This document shows, in pieces, positions 26,851-40,089 of a stretch of DNA of 64,000 nucleotides. This DNA comes from Delphinus delphis (Eukaryota > Chordata > Mammalia > Artiodactyla > Delphinidae): contig NC_082696.1 in the NCBI RefSeq assembly GCF_949987515.2, positions 55,768,947 through 55,832,946 of the forward strand, read 5' to 3'. The position numbers were made by a program, and so were the translations under genes. Position 1 is the first letter of the stretch. The number at the start of each line of letters is the position of its first letter. The notes under the pieces were generated by a model, which made no database searches, was not told the origin of the DNA, and saw only the letters and a program-made list of their open reading frames with translations.

Positions 26851-27286
26851 AAGGCAATTTTTTGTGGTGATATATTCTGTGAACAACAAAAAAAAAAAAG
26901 ACAAATTTTATGTAGAAAATCATGGTCGTCTTTTTATACTTAAAATGCTTATTTTTAATTAGCCTTTGTTTTTAGAAGCCTCCTTTTAAATGTTACCACT
27001 TTGATTTTTCTTATAACTGTTTTATTAATTCAAATAAATAAAACATAGTGTTTTGCTACCTGGTTCAAGATAAATTTTCAAAATGAAGAAATAATTTTTA
27101 TATCACTGTGACTTGAACTGTTTCTAGCTTCTTATTCAGAAGAGTAAACTCTACCACACTTATAGCTTACTGACACAGCCAGCATGCTTTCTGCCAAAAA
27201 GGCATCAGAGTACATTATAATAAGTTATATGACTCTTAAAAGTTCATTATTCTCCAGCACCCCACGGGAAATAAAGGAAAAGAAAA

Positions 27287-27632
<346 letters not shown>

Positions 27633-28491
27633 CTAAGTCACAACAAAGTAGTAACAATATTAAATAAAACAAAGACTTTACACTCAAGAATTGTCTCAGC
27701 AACAGTCATGTTAACACTTAAAGCATTCTTAACTCTGAAGTGAAGCATCTGATTTACTCTGCTACTCATTTCAATGAGTTTCTAGATTAACAAATCAGCA
27801 GTTATTGCAAGTAGATATAGAAAGAAAAAAACTGTATAGGATAGAAAACACTGAAGAAACCATTGTACATTTAGTACCTGGATTATTATGCTACTAAACC
27901 TGCTCATAATACTTTTAATTTAAACTTTAAAAACAACATCAATTATGATTTTATAAATGCTTTGGTCAAACTGTAAATAATAATAACTACCTCAAATTAT
28001 TTAGCTGATAATTGAGAAACATTTATTTTTCTGGTTTTAAAACTACAGAGCACAGTTAAAATGTTTTATTCTTTAAATAGTTAACATTGTGAAAATCTTC
28101 TTTTAATGTGATTTTGTTTACGGCCCCTGAATTTTGTTACTATCTCCCTAATTTGTTTTATATTATTTAAAGAAAATCCTTGCAGCCTTGCCTAAATTGC
28201 ATTAGGAAATGATTTTTCAATTGTCACAAAGTTGCTAATTTTCCAGGTAGCTTAAATATGTTAAATTACTAATGCTTTTCACTTGCCATGTTTTAACCAT
28301 CTGTCAGGGATGAACTTAAGCTCTAACATATTGAAATAAATAATTACAATGTTTTGAAGTAACAAAGGCATCTATTCCAACCTATGATGGGAATCTGTAT
28401 TTCTGTATTTCTGTTATTTTTATAACCATATGGAGCTTTCAGAGAATATATGGAAATGCTCATCTTAAAGAACTACAGAAAGATGTACAAC
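27633..28491. other. Intron flank upstream of the GRIK2 exon, unassigned
   Basis: No repeat seen in 860 bp next to the acceptor; the first insertion is the CHR-1 SINE at 28509. Transposon-poor DNA next to exons is usual. Confidence 0.5.
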
Positions 28492-28508
28492 AGAATGAAA
28501 TTGGTCCT

Positions 28509-28837
28509 TGGGCTTCCCTGGTGGCACAGCGGTTAAGAATCTGCCTGCCAGTGCAGTGTACACGGGTTCGAGCCCTGGTCCAGGAAAATGCCACATGCCG
28601 TGGAGCAACTAAGCCCATGTGCCACAACTACTGAGCCCACGTGCCACAACTACTGAAGCCCGCGCGTCTAGAGCCCGTGCTCCGCAACAAGAGAAGCCAC
28701 CGCAATAAGAAGCCCGCGCACCACAACGAAGAGTAGCCCCCGCTCTCCGCAACTAGAGAAAGCCCGTGCACAGCAACGAAGACCCAACGCAGCCAAAAAT
28801 AAATAAATAAAATAAATAAATTTATTTTTTTTAAAAA
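28509..28837 (+). mobile_element. CHR-1-like (long) SINE
   Basis: Long CHR form with B box GGTTCGAGCCC and a repeated GTGCCACAACTACTGA segment in the middle. The tail is (AAAT)n followed by a T-run. The 17-bp target duplication AGAATGAAATTGGTCCT is at 28492-28508 and 28838-28854 and is perfect. Confidence 0.95.
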
Positions 28838-29134
28838 AGAATGAAATTGGTCCTCTACTGTTTCCTTGTCTCATGGATTACTGGAGGACTTAAGGAAGAA
28901 CCTTCTCTGAGAGGCTAAGTTTGTTGACAATATTATTCTGAGTATGTGTTTGTGTGCACTTGTGCATTGCAGGTGGGTGGTGGTGAGAGATGCTTGGATA
29001 GAATATCTTTGAGAGTAGCAATGGAGAGAGAAAGATATTTCCTAACAACCAACAAGGAAAAACAAATCTTCAGTGTTCTGGCAAGAGTACAATCATATTT
29101 CATATTCATAAGTCAAGGAATGTCAATTTAATAA

Positions 29135-29340
29135 TAATAATTGTTCATATTACTTGAGCATTTGCTATGCAACAGGCATTGTGCTAAGAAGGTTACTTGA
29201 ATTGTTACATTTAATTCTTATGCAATACTACTGTTATTCCCATTTTTCAATAAGGAAACTGAAACCACAGAAGTTAAAAACGTGTTCATTGTCATAGAAC
29301 TAATTGAGCATTGGAACCAAGGACATAAACCTAAGCTTTT
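29135..29340 (-). mobile_element. MIR SINE
   Basis: Plus strand shows the reversed MIR: TTGCTATGCAACAGGCATTG, TGCTAAGAAGG, TTACATTTAATTCTTATGC, TATTCCCATTTTTCAATAAG and GAAACTGAAACCACAGAAG. Ancient mammalian repeat. Confidence 0.8.
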
Positions 29341-30084
29341 GGAATCGATACCTAGAACTAACCATGTCATGCATCTCAGAAACCAGAAGTGGAATCATGG
29401 AGACATCATTCATTCATTCATGTAGAATGAACGTAGAGGTGGAAAGGGAAATATATAGAAGCAAGGGCAGGAATTGATAGATTATAGTCTCAGAATTTAG
29501 ATGGTCAGATGCAGAGTTCATGCAAATAGAGCTTTTTCAACAAAGGGGAGATGGTTTGAAAAAGTAAACAAGTTTGTTAGGGAAGGAAAGTGATAATATA
29601 AGAAACAAGGATTCCAGGTTAAAAAAAAAAAAAGGAAAAAATAGAGTGGTGGTTTGCTCCTGATTTGGTGGTTGAATTCAGCATAGTTTATCATGTGCCA
29701 TTTAACTTTGCAACCCACCCTCCTCCTAGGCACATGGAAAGCAAAATTTCACCACATATAAAACGTGTCAGTGAGTATGCTTTAAACTGGTAAAGTACTT
29801 TTAAATTCATAATATATATCAGCAAAAGTTAGGAAACAATTCAAGTAACATATATTAAAACAAAACTACTGTATTATTCCAAAAATGTTGTTCTACAGGT
29901 ATATATTAATAGGATTGACTAGACATACATCAAAATTTACTTAGCATTGCCTTAAAAAGTTATATTCTAATTATTAAAGGGAAACAAACAAACAAAATAT
30001 ATAGTATGCTTTCAATTATAAAAGAAATTAGTCGCTTGAAACAAAATATATAAACACACACTTTTAACCATTTAATTAAAAAAA

Positions 30085-30645
30085 AGTACAGACTGGTGCA
30101 TGTGTATAAAGGAATAATATTCAGCAACATAAAGAACTGAGCTATCAAGCCATAAAAAGACATAGAAGAACCCAAAATGCAAATTGCTAAGTGAACAACG
30201 TGTATAAAAAGACTACATACTATATAATTTCATATATATGGCATTCTGGAAAAGGCAAAACTATAAAGACAGTAAAAAGATCAGTGGTTTCCCAGTGTTC
30301 AGGGGAGGGGGAAAGTGATGAATAGGTAGAACACAGAATATTTTTAAGGCAGTGAAGCTATCTTGCATGACACTGTAATGATGAATACATGACACTATGC
30401 ATTTATCAAAATCCATAAAACTGGAAAACACAAAGAATGAACCCTAATGAAAACTATGGACTTTAGCTAATAATAATGTATCATAAATGTTCATCAATTG
30501 TAACAAATGTACTACACTAATGGAATCTGTTAATAAGAGAAATTGTAGGGAAAGGGGGTAGAATAGAAGAAGATATATGGAAACTATTTTCTGCACAATT
30601 TTATTATAAACCTAAAACTGCTCTTAAAAACCTATTAATTACTTT
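30085..30645 (+). mobile_element. Old L1 (L1M type) 3' end
   Basis: Phrases typical of mammalian L1M 3' ends are present: CATTCTGGAAAAGGCAAAAC, AAAAAGATCAGTGGTT, a G-rich patch, AATGAACCCTAATG, AACTATGGACTTTAG, and CTAAAACTGCTCTTAAAAA at the end. It is diverged with many small changes. Boundaries are approximate. Confidence 0.75.
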
Positions 30646-31384
30646 TAAATAAGAGCAGGTTGTTTTAACCACATCCTTGTTAGTAGAATTCAATGTATTA
30701 TATGTTGATTGATTAATTAATTAGAACTAGGTTGTTAACTACTGACAGTAAAACACACAAAACTTATCAAATATCAATTGTCAAAAATAAGCAGTATCTA
30801 ATTGCACACCAAGTACATTTTTTAAATCCATTTACAAAATGAGATATCAGGACTACCTTGCAGCAATAAAGATGAGCACTTATTTACACATTATACCATT
30901 ATCTGTGAATAAGATCTATCTTCATTACAAATCCATTAATAATATAATTATTTTGGAATCTAATCAAGATGTTATTATATTAAACAGGTTTATAGTGAGA
31001 GATGTGGTATTTTCCCATCAAATATCATGTTATTAAAGACAGAGCATTTGGAGAAAAGACCTTGATGGCAAAATGGAATAATCCCAGAACTTTTAAACCT
31101 ATTCTTTGAAAACAGATTTAGTCACTGATTTTTTATTTTAAAGAATAAAGTATTCCTGCATTAGAAAGAGCCAGTAGTCAAAATTGATTTAAGAAAGAAA
31201 CAATTTCATCAAAAGAAAAATAAGTAAATTGTTATGTGTCACATGAATAGTATTGATACAAAGAAAAGGGAGAGCTCACTTCTACCACCGGACGGGGGCA
31301 GAGAAGACCATTCCAAGCAATTATACTTGCATTACATCTTGAAGAAGGAGTCTGAGATGACAGAAGTCTGAATTAGTAGGAGGA

Positions 31385-31565
31385 AAAAAAGAATATCTTA
31401 GCAGTAGCTAGCATCAAATGGGTCTACTGTGGGCCAAGACTGTGTTGTATTCTTTGCCTATAATACTTCCATTAATTCTCACAACAGCTCAAATTTGTAC
31501 TGTGATTTCCTTTTTTACAGATGAAAAAACCAGCATCATGAGAGTTTAAGGGAAGTACGATCCCA
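31385..31565 (-). mobile_element. MIR SINE
   Basis: Reversed MIR: CTACTGTGGGCCAAGACTG, CCATTAATTCTCACAACAGC, TTACAGATGAAAAAACCAGC. Diverged. Confidence 0.7.
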
Positions 31566-31589
31566 AAGATGACTTAACCATATTCATTT

Positions 31590-31775
31590 CCCACCATTTT
31601 TCTCTACAATCATTCAAATGCATCATATTCCCCTGCCCCCAAATGATCTCCCCTTTTCTCCACTATAAGACACATCTGTAAGACACATCTTATAAATCTA
31701 TAAGACACATCTCCGATTCTTTTTCTCCAATGTAGCCTTCCCTGAACATTCTGTACACATTAATTTCTCCTAAGT
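31590..31775 (+). mobile_element. Possible L2 fragment with a 12-bp motif in three copies
   Basis: AGCCTTCCCTGAACATTCTG fits an L2 3' part. Upstream, TAAGACACATCT occurs three times (about 31666, 31679 and 31701), a small local duplication. Confidence 0.35.
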
Positions 31776-32829
31776 AAATTTTTTATGCACTTATAAACTT
31801 AACCATATAATTTAACATGTAACAATACTTTATGTTGTGTTTTCTCTGAGTTTTTCACATGTAAGTCACCTAATATGATGAGAGGTTTGAATGCACACAT
31901 TGTTGCAACTGTATTATGAGAGTATAAGCACTTTGAAGCCTGCAGGCGTTCTCTTCGATCAAAGCACATATCACTGAACTGAGAAAATGGTAAAGTATTC
32001 CTCCCTGGAAATTTCACAGAGATGCCTAGGCAGCAGCTATCTTATTAATTTAATAAGCATTAATTTACTATTCTATCATTCTATGTGAAACTCTTCCAAA
32101 TTGTCTTATTTAGCCCTATGATCATAATCAATCTAACACCTCTAGGGTATTGGACAAAATTTGACACTAAGGAATTGCTTAGTAAATGTTTGCTGAATAC
32201 AGTTTCAATTTAACTTACTAAAATGTTCAAAGAAAATTAAAAGGAAATCAGAGACTTTTAAAATTAAACTTTTCTGATCTTGCTCTAGAAATGAGATTTA
32301 TTTGTACATTAATATAATTTCTAGTGAACTAACCATCTAGGGAGAACAGAATAATTCTTTTTATGGAGTTATATAGCTAATAGTGGCCCTTTGATTAAAG
32401 TCCCATTAAAGATTAAAGAAGAATGGTAAAATTTATTGGTCTAAGTTCTAATTCCCTAATACAAAAATTAGATAACAAAGCATATCTTCATGAATGGCAC
32501 AATGACCGCAAATTTGATCATGTTGAGAAAACCTTCGTAATGAAGTCCTAAGAATCAAAGAACATAACGCTGTTATGTTATAATATGTGATCTGGTCAGT
32601 GAAACATCTTATGCATACTTCTGAAAGGTCTTGTAATTTAACAATGGAAAACCAGTTCTAAACACTGTTTTCTTTTCCATAATGTTGTGAAATGCTTAGT
32701 AAATGGGTAAAATAATTAAAGTAGTAAGTGCATATGAAAAAATTGGAACATTTTAATTGATTTAGTTAAGAAATTTAAGCTAGTTAGTTATGTATATTAA
32801 TTTTAATATCACTTATAAGTGACAGCACA

Positions 32830-33150
32830 CTTTCCCAAATTCTTCACAATGTATGATGTGAACAAATGCTTTACCTCTGTGGGCACTTTCAGGGAAACAC
32901 AGTTCACCTTCTGTACACATGGCGTACCCGCTCCACCACTATCCTCCCAGTCATACTGTCTGGACTCTTGCAGTGACCTCTTAATTGATGCCCTGCTTTC
33001 ATTCTTGCTCAGTTAGTGTCTATTTTTCATCCAAAGACCAGAAAGGTCTTTTTAAGCACATACCAGATTATCACTTCTTGCTCAGAATCTTCTACTGACT
33101 TCCAGCACACATAGAACACACATAAAACATAAGCTTATATTTGAAAAATA
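32830..33150 (+). mobile_element. L2 LINE fragment
   Basis: Carries CTGGACTCTTGCAGTGACCT, AAAGGTCTTTTTAAGCACAT and AGAATCTTCTACTGACTTCC, which follow the L2 3' half. Diverged. Confidence 0.6.
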
Positions 33151-33779
33151 TGCCTTATAGTTACTTTTCACCAAACCAAGTAGTAAACACATAGTACACA
33201 ATGGAAAGTAACATAGTCAGTTGAGTTATTAACTAAATAAGGAGAGTCCTTTCACACTTGTAGGACCTGAATAGGGACAATTAAGAAAGCATTAAACACA
33301 AACAGTAGTAGATTCAGCTGCTGCTTCAGCAGCTGTCGTTTTATTAATGCTTAACTAAGCCTGCTGATAATTTCAAATGATATTGACCTAAATCTACCGA
33401 CCTTGCCACAAATGACAGATAAAAAATAAACTTCTCAACTGATAATTCTTCAGAAGAGCTACAGCTCCAAAACACTGATTTTTTTGTGTGTGTGTGGCAG
33501 GGGGTGTTTGTTTTTATTTTGTTTTGTTTTGTTTCACTCCCATCCGTATCTGATTTAATTGTAAGCTCTCAATGGATGGTTTATAAATAATAATATTCTT
33601 GTACTAAAATTGTTACAATATCTCTTCTCTCACTGCAATATTTCTATGAGATTTATTTTTTAATGCATTAATTGAGTTAGTTTAGCTCCTTCAGAAAAAA
33701 AATAGGTTCATAGAGATTGAGGGTTTTTTTTCACATTGATAATTTCAGGAAAACTAAATTTCTATTAAAAACAATTGGA

Positions 33780-33998
33780 GGGCTCCCCTGGTGGCACAGT
33801 GGTTGATAGTCCGCCTGCCGATGCAGGGGACACGGGTTCGTGCCCTGGTCCGGGAAGATCCCACATGCCGCGGAGCGGCTGGGCCCGTGAGCCATGGCCG
33901 TTGAGCCTGCATGTCCTGAGCCTGTGCTCCGCAACAGGAGAGGCCACAACAGTGAGAGGCCCGCGTACCGCAAAAAATAAAATAATAATTAAAAAAAA
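33780..33998 (+). mobile_element. CHR-2-like SINE
   Basis: Short CHR body with B box GGTTCGTGCCC and an A-rich tail. The perfect 14-bp target duplication TAAAAACAATTGGA is at 33766-33779 and 33999-34012. Confidence 0.95.
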
Positions 33999-34012
33999 TA
34001 AAAACAATTGGA

Positions 34013-36075
34013 AATCATGAATATTAATACTTCAAAGTGGAATTTTGTATACCTGTTATTCATGAGCAAAGCATTGAATGATGGTGTTTCTGACATTTTC
34101 TTTCTGGATTTTTGGTATTACAGATTTCCTAATTTTAAAATAATTAATGTCTTTTAAAATTATAGATTAAGTGAAAATATTTTATTCTGCTAAAGACAAT
34201 CACCTAAATAGGAACGATATTCTATTACTTTCTACAGTTCCTATGGTTATATTTAAACATACATTAAAAACAACACAAGAAAAAAATTCTACTATATTAC
34301 TCAAAATGTTATTATGTATTCATCAAGCAAGTACTTGAGAAGTGAGAGATGTTGAATCACTTCTTTGACACAAACTTATACGCAAGTTTCAAAATAGAAA
34401 ACTAGAAACAATTCAACATGCTATTTAAAATATCAGATTATTTCTTGAGCCTATAAGACATTCATACAATTCATTGTTACTGATTTAAGCTACTATTTCA
34501 CCTATATATTGTCAGCCAAACCTGTTTTCATTTCCCAGTTTAAATGCTCTGGTAACACAACCAGTGGACCAAGAAACAACTACTAGCACTAGAATGGATG
34601 ACTATGATCTACAAGGAACCCTCTTAATGGAACTGTGAACTTATAATTCTGCTCTAGTAAACCATTCTCCAGTGGACAATGGATTAAGTACATTGCATTT
34701 CCAGGATCTATTTTAAAATAATAGGTAAATTATAACAGTTGTAAATAATCAATGCAATTAAATTATCCAATTATGATTAGTTTATGTTAAAATTGGACAT
34801 TACTTAGTTTAGAATAAATTTATTAAGAATATTTCTCACAGTAACAAACATTCCTTCACAAAGAATTATCAAAATTCAGCTATGCACAAGGCCTGGGCAA
34901 AGTTTAGGATACAAAGGTGTTTATGACAGTCTCATTTCTCAGGTGACAGCAGCATAGGGAAGATTAACATGGAAACAAATAATTGAAAAGTTCTAATAAG
35001 TCCTTCAGTTAAAGTATGTACAAGGTACAGTTGTGCTACAATTTTACTGGCTTGCCCAATTGTTACTCTAATGGGTTAATATAAAAAGATATTCATTATT
35101 GGAATTTACATTAATCCTGCAAAACCTGGAGTTGAAATGGGACCAATACATAAATGCTCCATGGGTAGTAGTATTAAAGAAAGTGGAATGAACTCAAGAG
35201 GGAAACGTGTGCGGCATATAACCCATCTTAAAGCTCCTGATTATTTATTCTTCATCACTGGATTAACAATAACAACAATAACTATGCTGATGAGGTTAAA
35301 AATTAAAGTGACCTTTACAGTGATTCATTCTTCAATATGAGAGGGCATAAGAAGAGCTGAATAGTGGATAGCACTTGCAAACCACATAAAATAAACCAAA
35401 AGATGCCCCCAGCTCAACCTCTTCTATTTCTTTTTCCAGATAAAATACAAATAAACATTAGATACTTTTCCTATATAGCCTCATTATCTTACTTAAATGC
35501 ATTTGTTAGACTCAAATATTAGAGAGAATATATGATCTCTGTATAAGAGATCTGCATAAACAATATCTTCTGTATATTTTCCAACAGAACAGGGATAACA
35601 TTTTGCTACATAGAACATACCTCTCCCAGAACTTGCTTTGCAAATAGATTTACATCATATGCTGAATTACTAAGCAAACTTATCTGAGTGCATCAAATCT
35701 AAACTATAAATTTACTTAATTCCCTACATTCAAAAGTCTGTATTATATGCTTATACTTACAACAAATACAAAGTACATATTAGTATTTGTTAAACAGATA
35801 AACTGTTAAAATAACATACACAGTAAGAAAGAACTTTGGGCAATAAAAATATTTACATATATCTAAACAGCTAGCCTGTGTTGCATCTGGATATAGTTAC
35901 AATTAATTCTCTAGTGAAAAATATTTTGTAACATATTTTCTCTGGTTTCCATGATTAATGAAATTCCTTGAATCTGTACTATTTAATTGTTTTATAAAGG
36001 TTTTAACTGTTTATTCAATATGTGTTAAAATGTTTGAGGTATGAGGAAACTTAGAACCCTGATATCTATATGAAA
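34013..36075. other. Intron DNA, unassigned
   Basis: AT-rich, with no identifiable element between the CHR SINE and the L2 3' end. The 67-codon frame at 35137-35340 has no recognisable domain. Confidence 0.5.
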
Positions 36076-36395
36076 CCATTCATTCACTCATTTATTCAAC
36101 AATTTATTATCGAACAATTCACTAATTTATCCAACAAGTATTTATTCTTGATTGACTGCTTTGTAATAGGAGCTGTTCTAGATGCTCATAGTACTGCGAA
36201 GACAGAAAGTGAAGAAGACAAACACTGAGCATGAAACAATTAGAGGCTATAATGTCAGGATGTGAAGAGTGCTATGAAGGAAGATAAAGCAAGGTAAGAG
36301 GTAAGAGTGTAACTAGGGAGAAAAGGAGGGCACTATTTTTACTAAGATGAACAGAGGAAACCTCTCCAAGGTCCTGACATTTGAGTCCACACTCA
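36076..36395 (-). mobile_element. L2 LINE 3' end
   Basis: Plus strand starts CATTCATTCACTCATTTATT, then AACAAGTATTTATTC, GGAGCTGTTCTAGATGCTC and a GAAACCTCTCCAAGGTCCTGA block, i.e. the reverse complement of the L2 3' end. Confidence 0.75.
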
Positions 36396-37730
36396 GTCAA
36401 GTCACGGATAAAGCCCTGTGAGGTTCTGATCAGAGTTCCCCTGGCAGAGGGATTTGTAAGTTACAAAGGCTCTGGGGTAGAAACAAGCTGGGTATGCTGG
36501 AGGAGCAGCAAACATGTCTCCAACCCTCCCAGCTCCTCCGAGTTTAATCATCTTGTTGATCCTCTCCAGAAAATAGAAACATTACATGACAAAACACTCC
36601 AACCCTAAACAAAAGGTGTCAGACTTAGAAGAGAAAACTTGTGTCATTGCACCTCTCATTTCACTCTTCTATGTTTTTTTCCACTAAAAGGAAATAATAC
36701 CATTCAGGTTTATTATCTTACCTTTACCCTATAAATGTGATCTCTATAAATTCTTTCATTCAAATTCAACTGCAACAAAGCTATTTAATTGTGCCTTAGA
36801 ATTTTTTAAAATACTATACTACCTATTAAATATTTAAGAAAAACATCATTTTTGTGGTAACTCAGCCCTACAGAAATAATAATAGAAAAAGAGTAATTAC
36901 ACTGTCCACAGTATTTCTGAACTTGTGACATGACCTTATTCCTATATCACCTCTGTGATCACATGCCTCTATAGAAATTCCCCATTGATTAGTAAAAACA
37001 GCTTTATGATTTTCTGAAAATATCACTGATGAACAGCAATTTACTTCCAGAATAGCTGATTTTTCTAATAAGCCAAGTGTAATAACTGAGTTGAGACCAC
37101 TTCCCCATGTTTGTTAATAAAAATTGAGGCCATTCCCATATTTGTTTATTAGAATTTAATATTATATCCCCATATATTTAAGGATGCTTGAATAACTCAC
37201 AATTAAGTTTGAACATAAAGATTAAACAAGAAAATTCCTACAAAACAGCAAACAAAAACCTTTCTAATACTAACTGCTATAATTACAGTAGTGTTTGATA
37301 GTACAAAACTGGATGCAATATTAAGAAAAAAGCCTGTAAAGAAAGGTTAGAATTTTCTGTCTATTATTTTATCCAAACTGCCCCCACTTTGGTCCTTCTT
37401 TCTGCCTTCCTTCCTTCCTTCTCTCCTAACTCTTTCTCTTTTCTTTCCTCTTGCCTAAAACCAGAAAGAATGATTTTTTTGTGTGTGTTGTTAAAAACCC
37501 TATACAATAGAATCAAATGTCTAATTTCAGATATGGAAGGATTTAAGACAGAGAGCATAAGCAAAAACTTTTCTATTGAATGGAAGTGGACCACCTACTA
37601 AATCTATCCATTGTACTAGAATTTCACATCTTGAATTTTTAAGAAATAATTCTAAGTTCAGAAATAGGCTGATACACAAAGGTGTTCTCTCAAGATCACC
37701 TGTAATCTGGGAATGCAAGTAGCTTCTATG

Positions 37731-38365
37731 CCTCAGAAGAGAATGGTTAATAAATTAGGGTACAGCAAGAAAGAATTACTATGCATTATTAAGCAGCATT
37801 TTGTGAAGTTTCCAGTGAAATGGCATGGACACTGCCAATGTCAGTGAGTATAGAAACACAATATTAAACATGAATTCAACTAAATAAAAACACGGTAAAG
37901 GTGAAACCTGCAGATTACATGCTTCTTGAGATATACCAACCAATCATAAATTAAAGAGCATTTTTAGATCTCAATTTATACAAGTAAACAAGTACTAAAT
38001 AAGTAAATAAATACTATAAGACAACCAGAAAAATGTAAATAAGTACTGATGGTTGAGTACTTGATGTCATTAAGGAATCATATTTTTTCTATGTGATAAA
38101 GAGAGTATGGCCATTTAAAAAATTTTAGTTCCTCACTTTTAGTGATAAATACTGAAATATATGTATTATAAATGACATGATATGAAGTCTAGGATTTGCT
38201 TCAAAATAATGCAGGTGGCAAGCAAGTTTGTGGGAGTAGAGATGAAATTGGCCATGAGTTTATAATCCATGAGGCTTGGTGATGGGTACATGAAATTTAG
38301 CTTTACTTTTCTATTTGAACATGTTTTAAAAGTTCTATAACATAATGTTTAAAAAGTATAGAATC
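37731..38365 (+). mobile_element. Old L1 (L1M type) 3' end
   Basis: Starts with GAATGGTTAATAAATTAGGG and a TATGCATTATTAAGCAGC segment, passes a G/T-rich GGTGATGGGTACATG part, and ends in a TTCTATAACATAATGTTTAAAAAG-like A-rich end. These follow the order of an L1M 3' UTR. Old and diverged. A CHR SINE inserted at its end. Confidence 0.65.
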
Positions 38366-38378
38366 AAAAGTGGAAATA

Positions 38379-38697
38379 GGGCTTCCCTGGTGGTGCAGTG
38401 GTTGAGAATCTGCCTGCTAATGCAGGGGACACGGGTTCGAGCCCTGGTCTGGGAGGATCCCACATGCCGCGGAGCAACTAGGCCCGTGAGCCACAACTAC
38501 TGAGCCTGCGCGTCTGGAGATTGTGCTCCGCAGCAAGAGAGGTCGCGATAGTGAGAGGCTCGCGTACCGCGATGAAGAGTGGCCCCCGCTTGCCACAACT
38601 AGAGAAAGCCCTCGCACAGAAACGAAGACCCAACAGAGCAAAAATAAATAAATAAATTAATAAACTCCTACCCCCAATATTTTCTTTAAAAAAAAAA
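38379..38697 (+). mobile_element. CHR-1-like (long) SINE inserted beside an old L1 3' end
   Basis: Long CHR form, B box GGTTCGAGCCC, (AAAT)n tail followed by A16. Target duplication AAAAGTGGAAATA at 38366-38378 and 38698-38710. The target lies just after the A-rich end of the old L1 fragment that ends at about 38365. Confidence 0.94.
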
Positions 38698-39028
38698 AAA
38701 AGTGGAAATAAATTGAGCAAAATGTTAATAATGTTTGTTCCTAGTTAGGAGAATTATGGTTATTATATTATTTCTCAATTTTATAATTTTTATTCATTGA
38801 AAATATACTTTTATTCCAGTAGGAAAGAACAACACATGTCATTTATATATACATGTATTCTACCTGGAAAACCTTCACTAATCAAATGAAACAAAACTAT
38901 GTGCAATAAAGCTAAATCCAGATAATTTTTGTGGTCATTTTATTTAAGGATGTGAAGACTGAGATACATATAAAAAATTTTATTTGACCTAAACTTACAG
39001 ATTAACTTCAGTAAAAATACAGCTCTTT

Positions 39029-39411
39029 CTTTTAATATAAATTTATGTATGTATGTATGTATGTATACATGTATGTATGTATGTATTTTTGGTTGTGTTG
39101 AGTCTTCATTGCTGCGCGTGGGCTTTCTCTAGTTGGGGCAAGCAAAGGTTACTCTTCCCCGTGGTGCGCGGGCTTCTCATTGCGGTGGCTTCTCTTGTTG
39201 CAGAGCACAGGCTCTAGGTGCGCAGGTTTCAGTAGTTGTGGCACATGGGCTCAGTAGTTGTGGCTCATGGGCTCTAGAGCGCAGGCTCTGTAGTTGTGGC
39301 ACATGGGCTTAGTTGCTCCGTGTCATGTAGGATCTTCCTGGACCAGGGCTTGAACCGTATCCCCTGCATTGGCAGGCGGATTCTTAACCACTGCGCCACC
39401 AGGGAAGTCTC
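39029..39411 (-). mobile_element. CHR-1-like (long) SINE carrying a TATG microsatellite in its tail
   Basis: Minus-strand long CHR copy; the head reads at about 39409 downward and the B box is GGTTCAAGCCC. The middle contains a partial duplication of the TAGTTGTGGCACATGGGC-type segment, making it longer than its relatives. The tail has become a (TATG)n array at about 39044-39088. Target duplication ACAGCTCTTT at 39019-39028 and 39412-39421. Confidence 0.92.
39040..39088. repeat. (TATG)n microsatellite in a SINE tail
   Basis: Five to six TATG units, a TATACATG break, then four more. It replaces the usual (TAAA/TTTA)n tail of the CHR SINE at 39029-39411. Confidence 0.9.
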
Positions 39412-40089
39412 ACAGCTCTTTTTTGATAATAAGTTATTTTAAAAATATGAAATGAGTAAATAGTTAAAGGAGTGTTTTATTTTAACTTTAATTTCTGAAA
39501 AGCAGTCAATATATTTTGTATTTTGAGGATAATGGAAAATAAGCTCCCCTTTCATAAGCATTTTAACCTAAACAATTCAGATGGAGACTCTGATATCAAA
39601 TATTAAATAACATGTTGAAGAAAGTGCTAGTGTATTTCAAAGCTACGGATTCTTATCTTTTTTATATGTCCATGTAGTTTTTCCAGAATTAAGAGGGAAC
39701 AATAATCAATTTGATTATCTTTCTGTATCTGTATAAACAAAAACTTGGAATGAAGACTAAATTATAAAAATATTAAATGTCCATGACTTCAGAAGGTAAT
39801 TACTATTCCTTCACTGGTTTAAAAGTTCACATAAATATATCTCATAGTAGAGTAAAATAAGCTTCTATTTTCTCATGTGTGAAACAATATAACAGGATCT
39901 GTCAATCAGTATTTACCGGTAGACTAGGCAGAGTGGGGATGAAAAATATTTAAACAGGATCCCTCCCAGAGCTTATATAAGATTCCTTGAAGCAAGAAAT
40001 ATCCAGAGGAATGGTAAAAACATAATGAATTGTATGAGGAAAAGATCAATGGAGCTGTTAGGAGAAAATTCATGGAATGCTTTGAGACT

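Noticed and set aside
26612..26962. Open frames of 60-116 codons on both strands over CHR SINEs (also at 11205-11577, 33731-34020, 42231-42657, 45535-46009, 46852-47182, 62714-63108)
   Set aside because: They are translations of the GC-rich SINE body and give the same peptides at every copy (for example FPGGAVVESPPA and SLLWPLPLRSTGSG). They are not genes.
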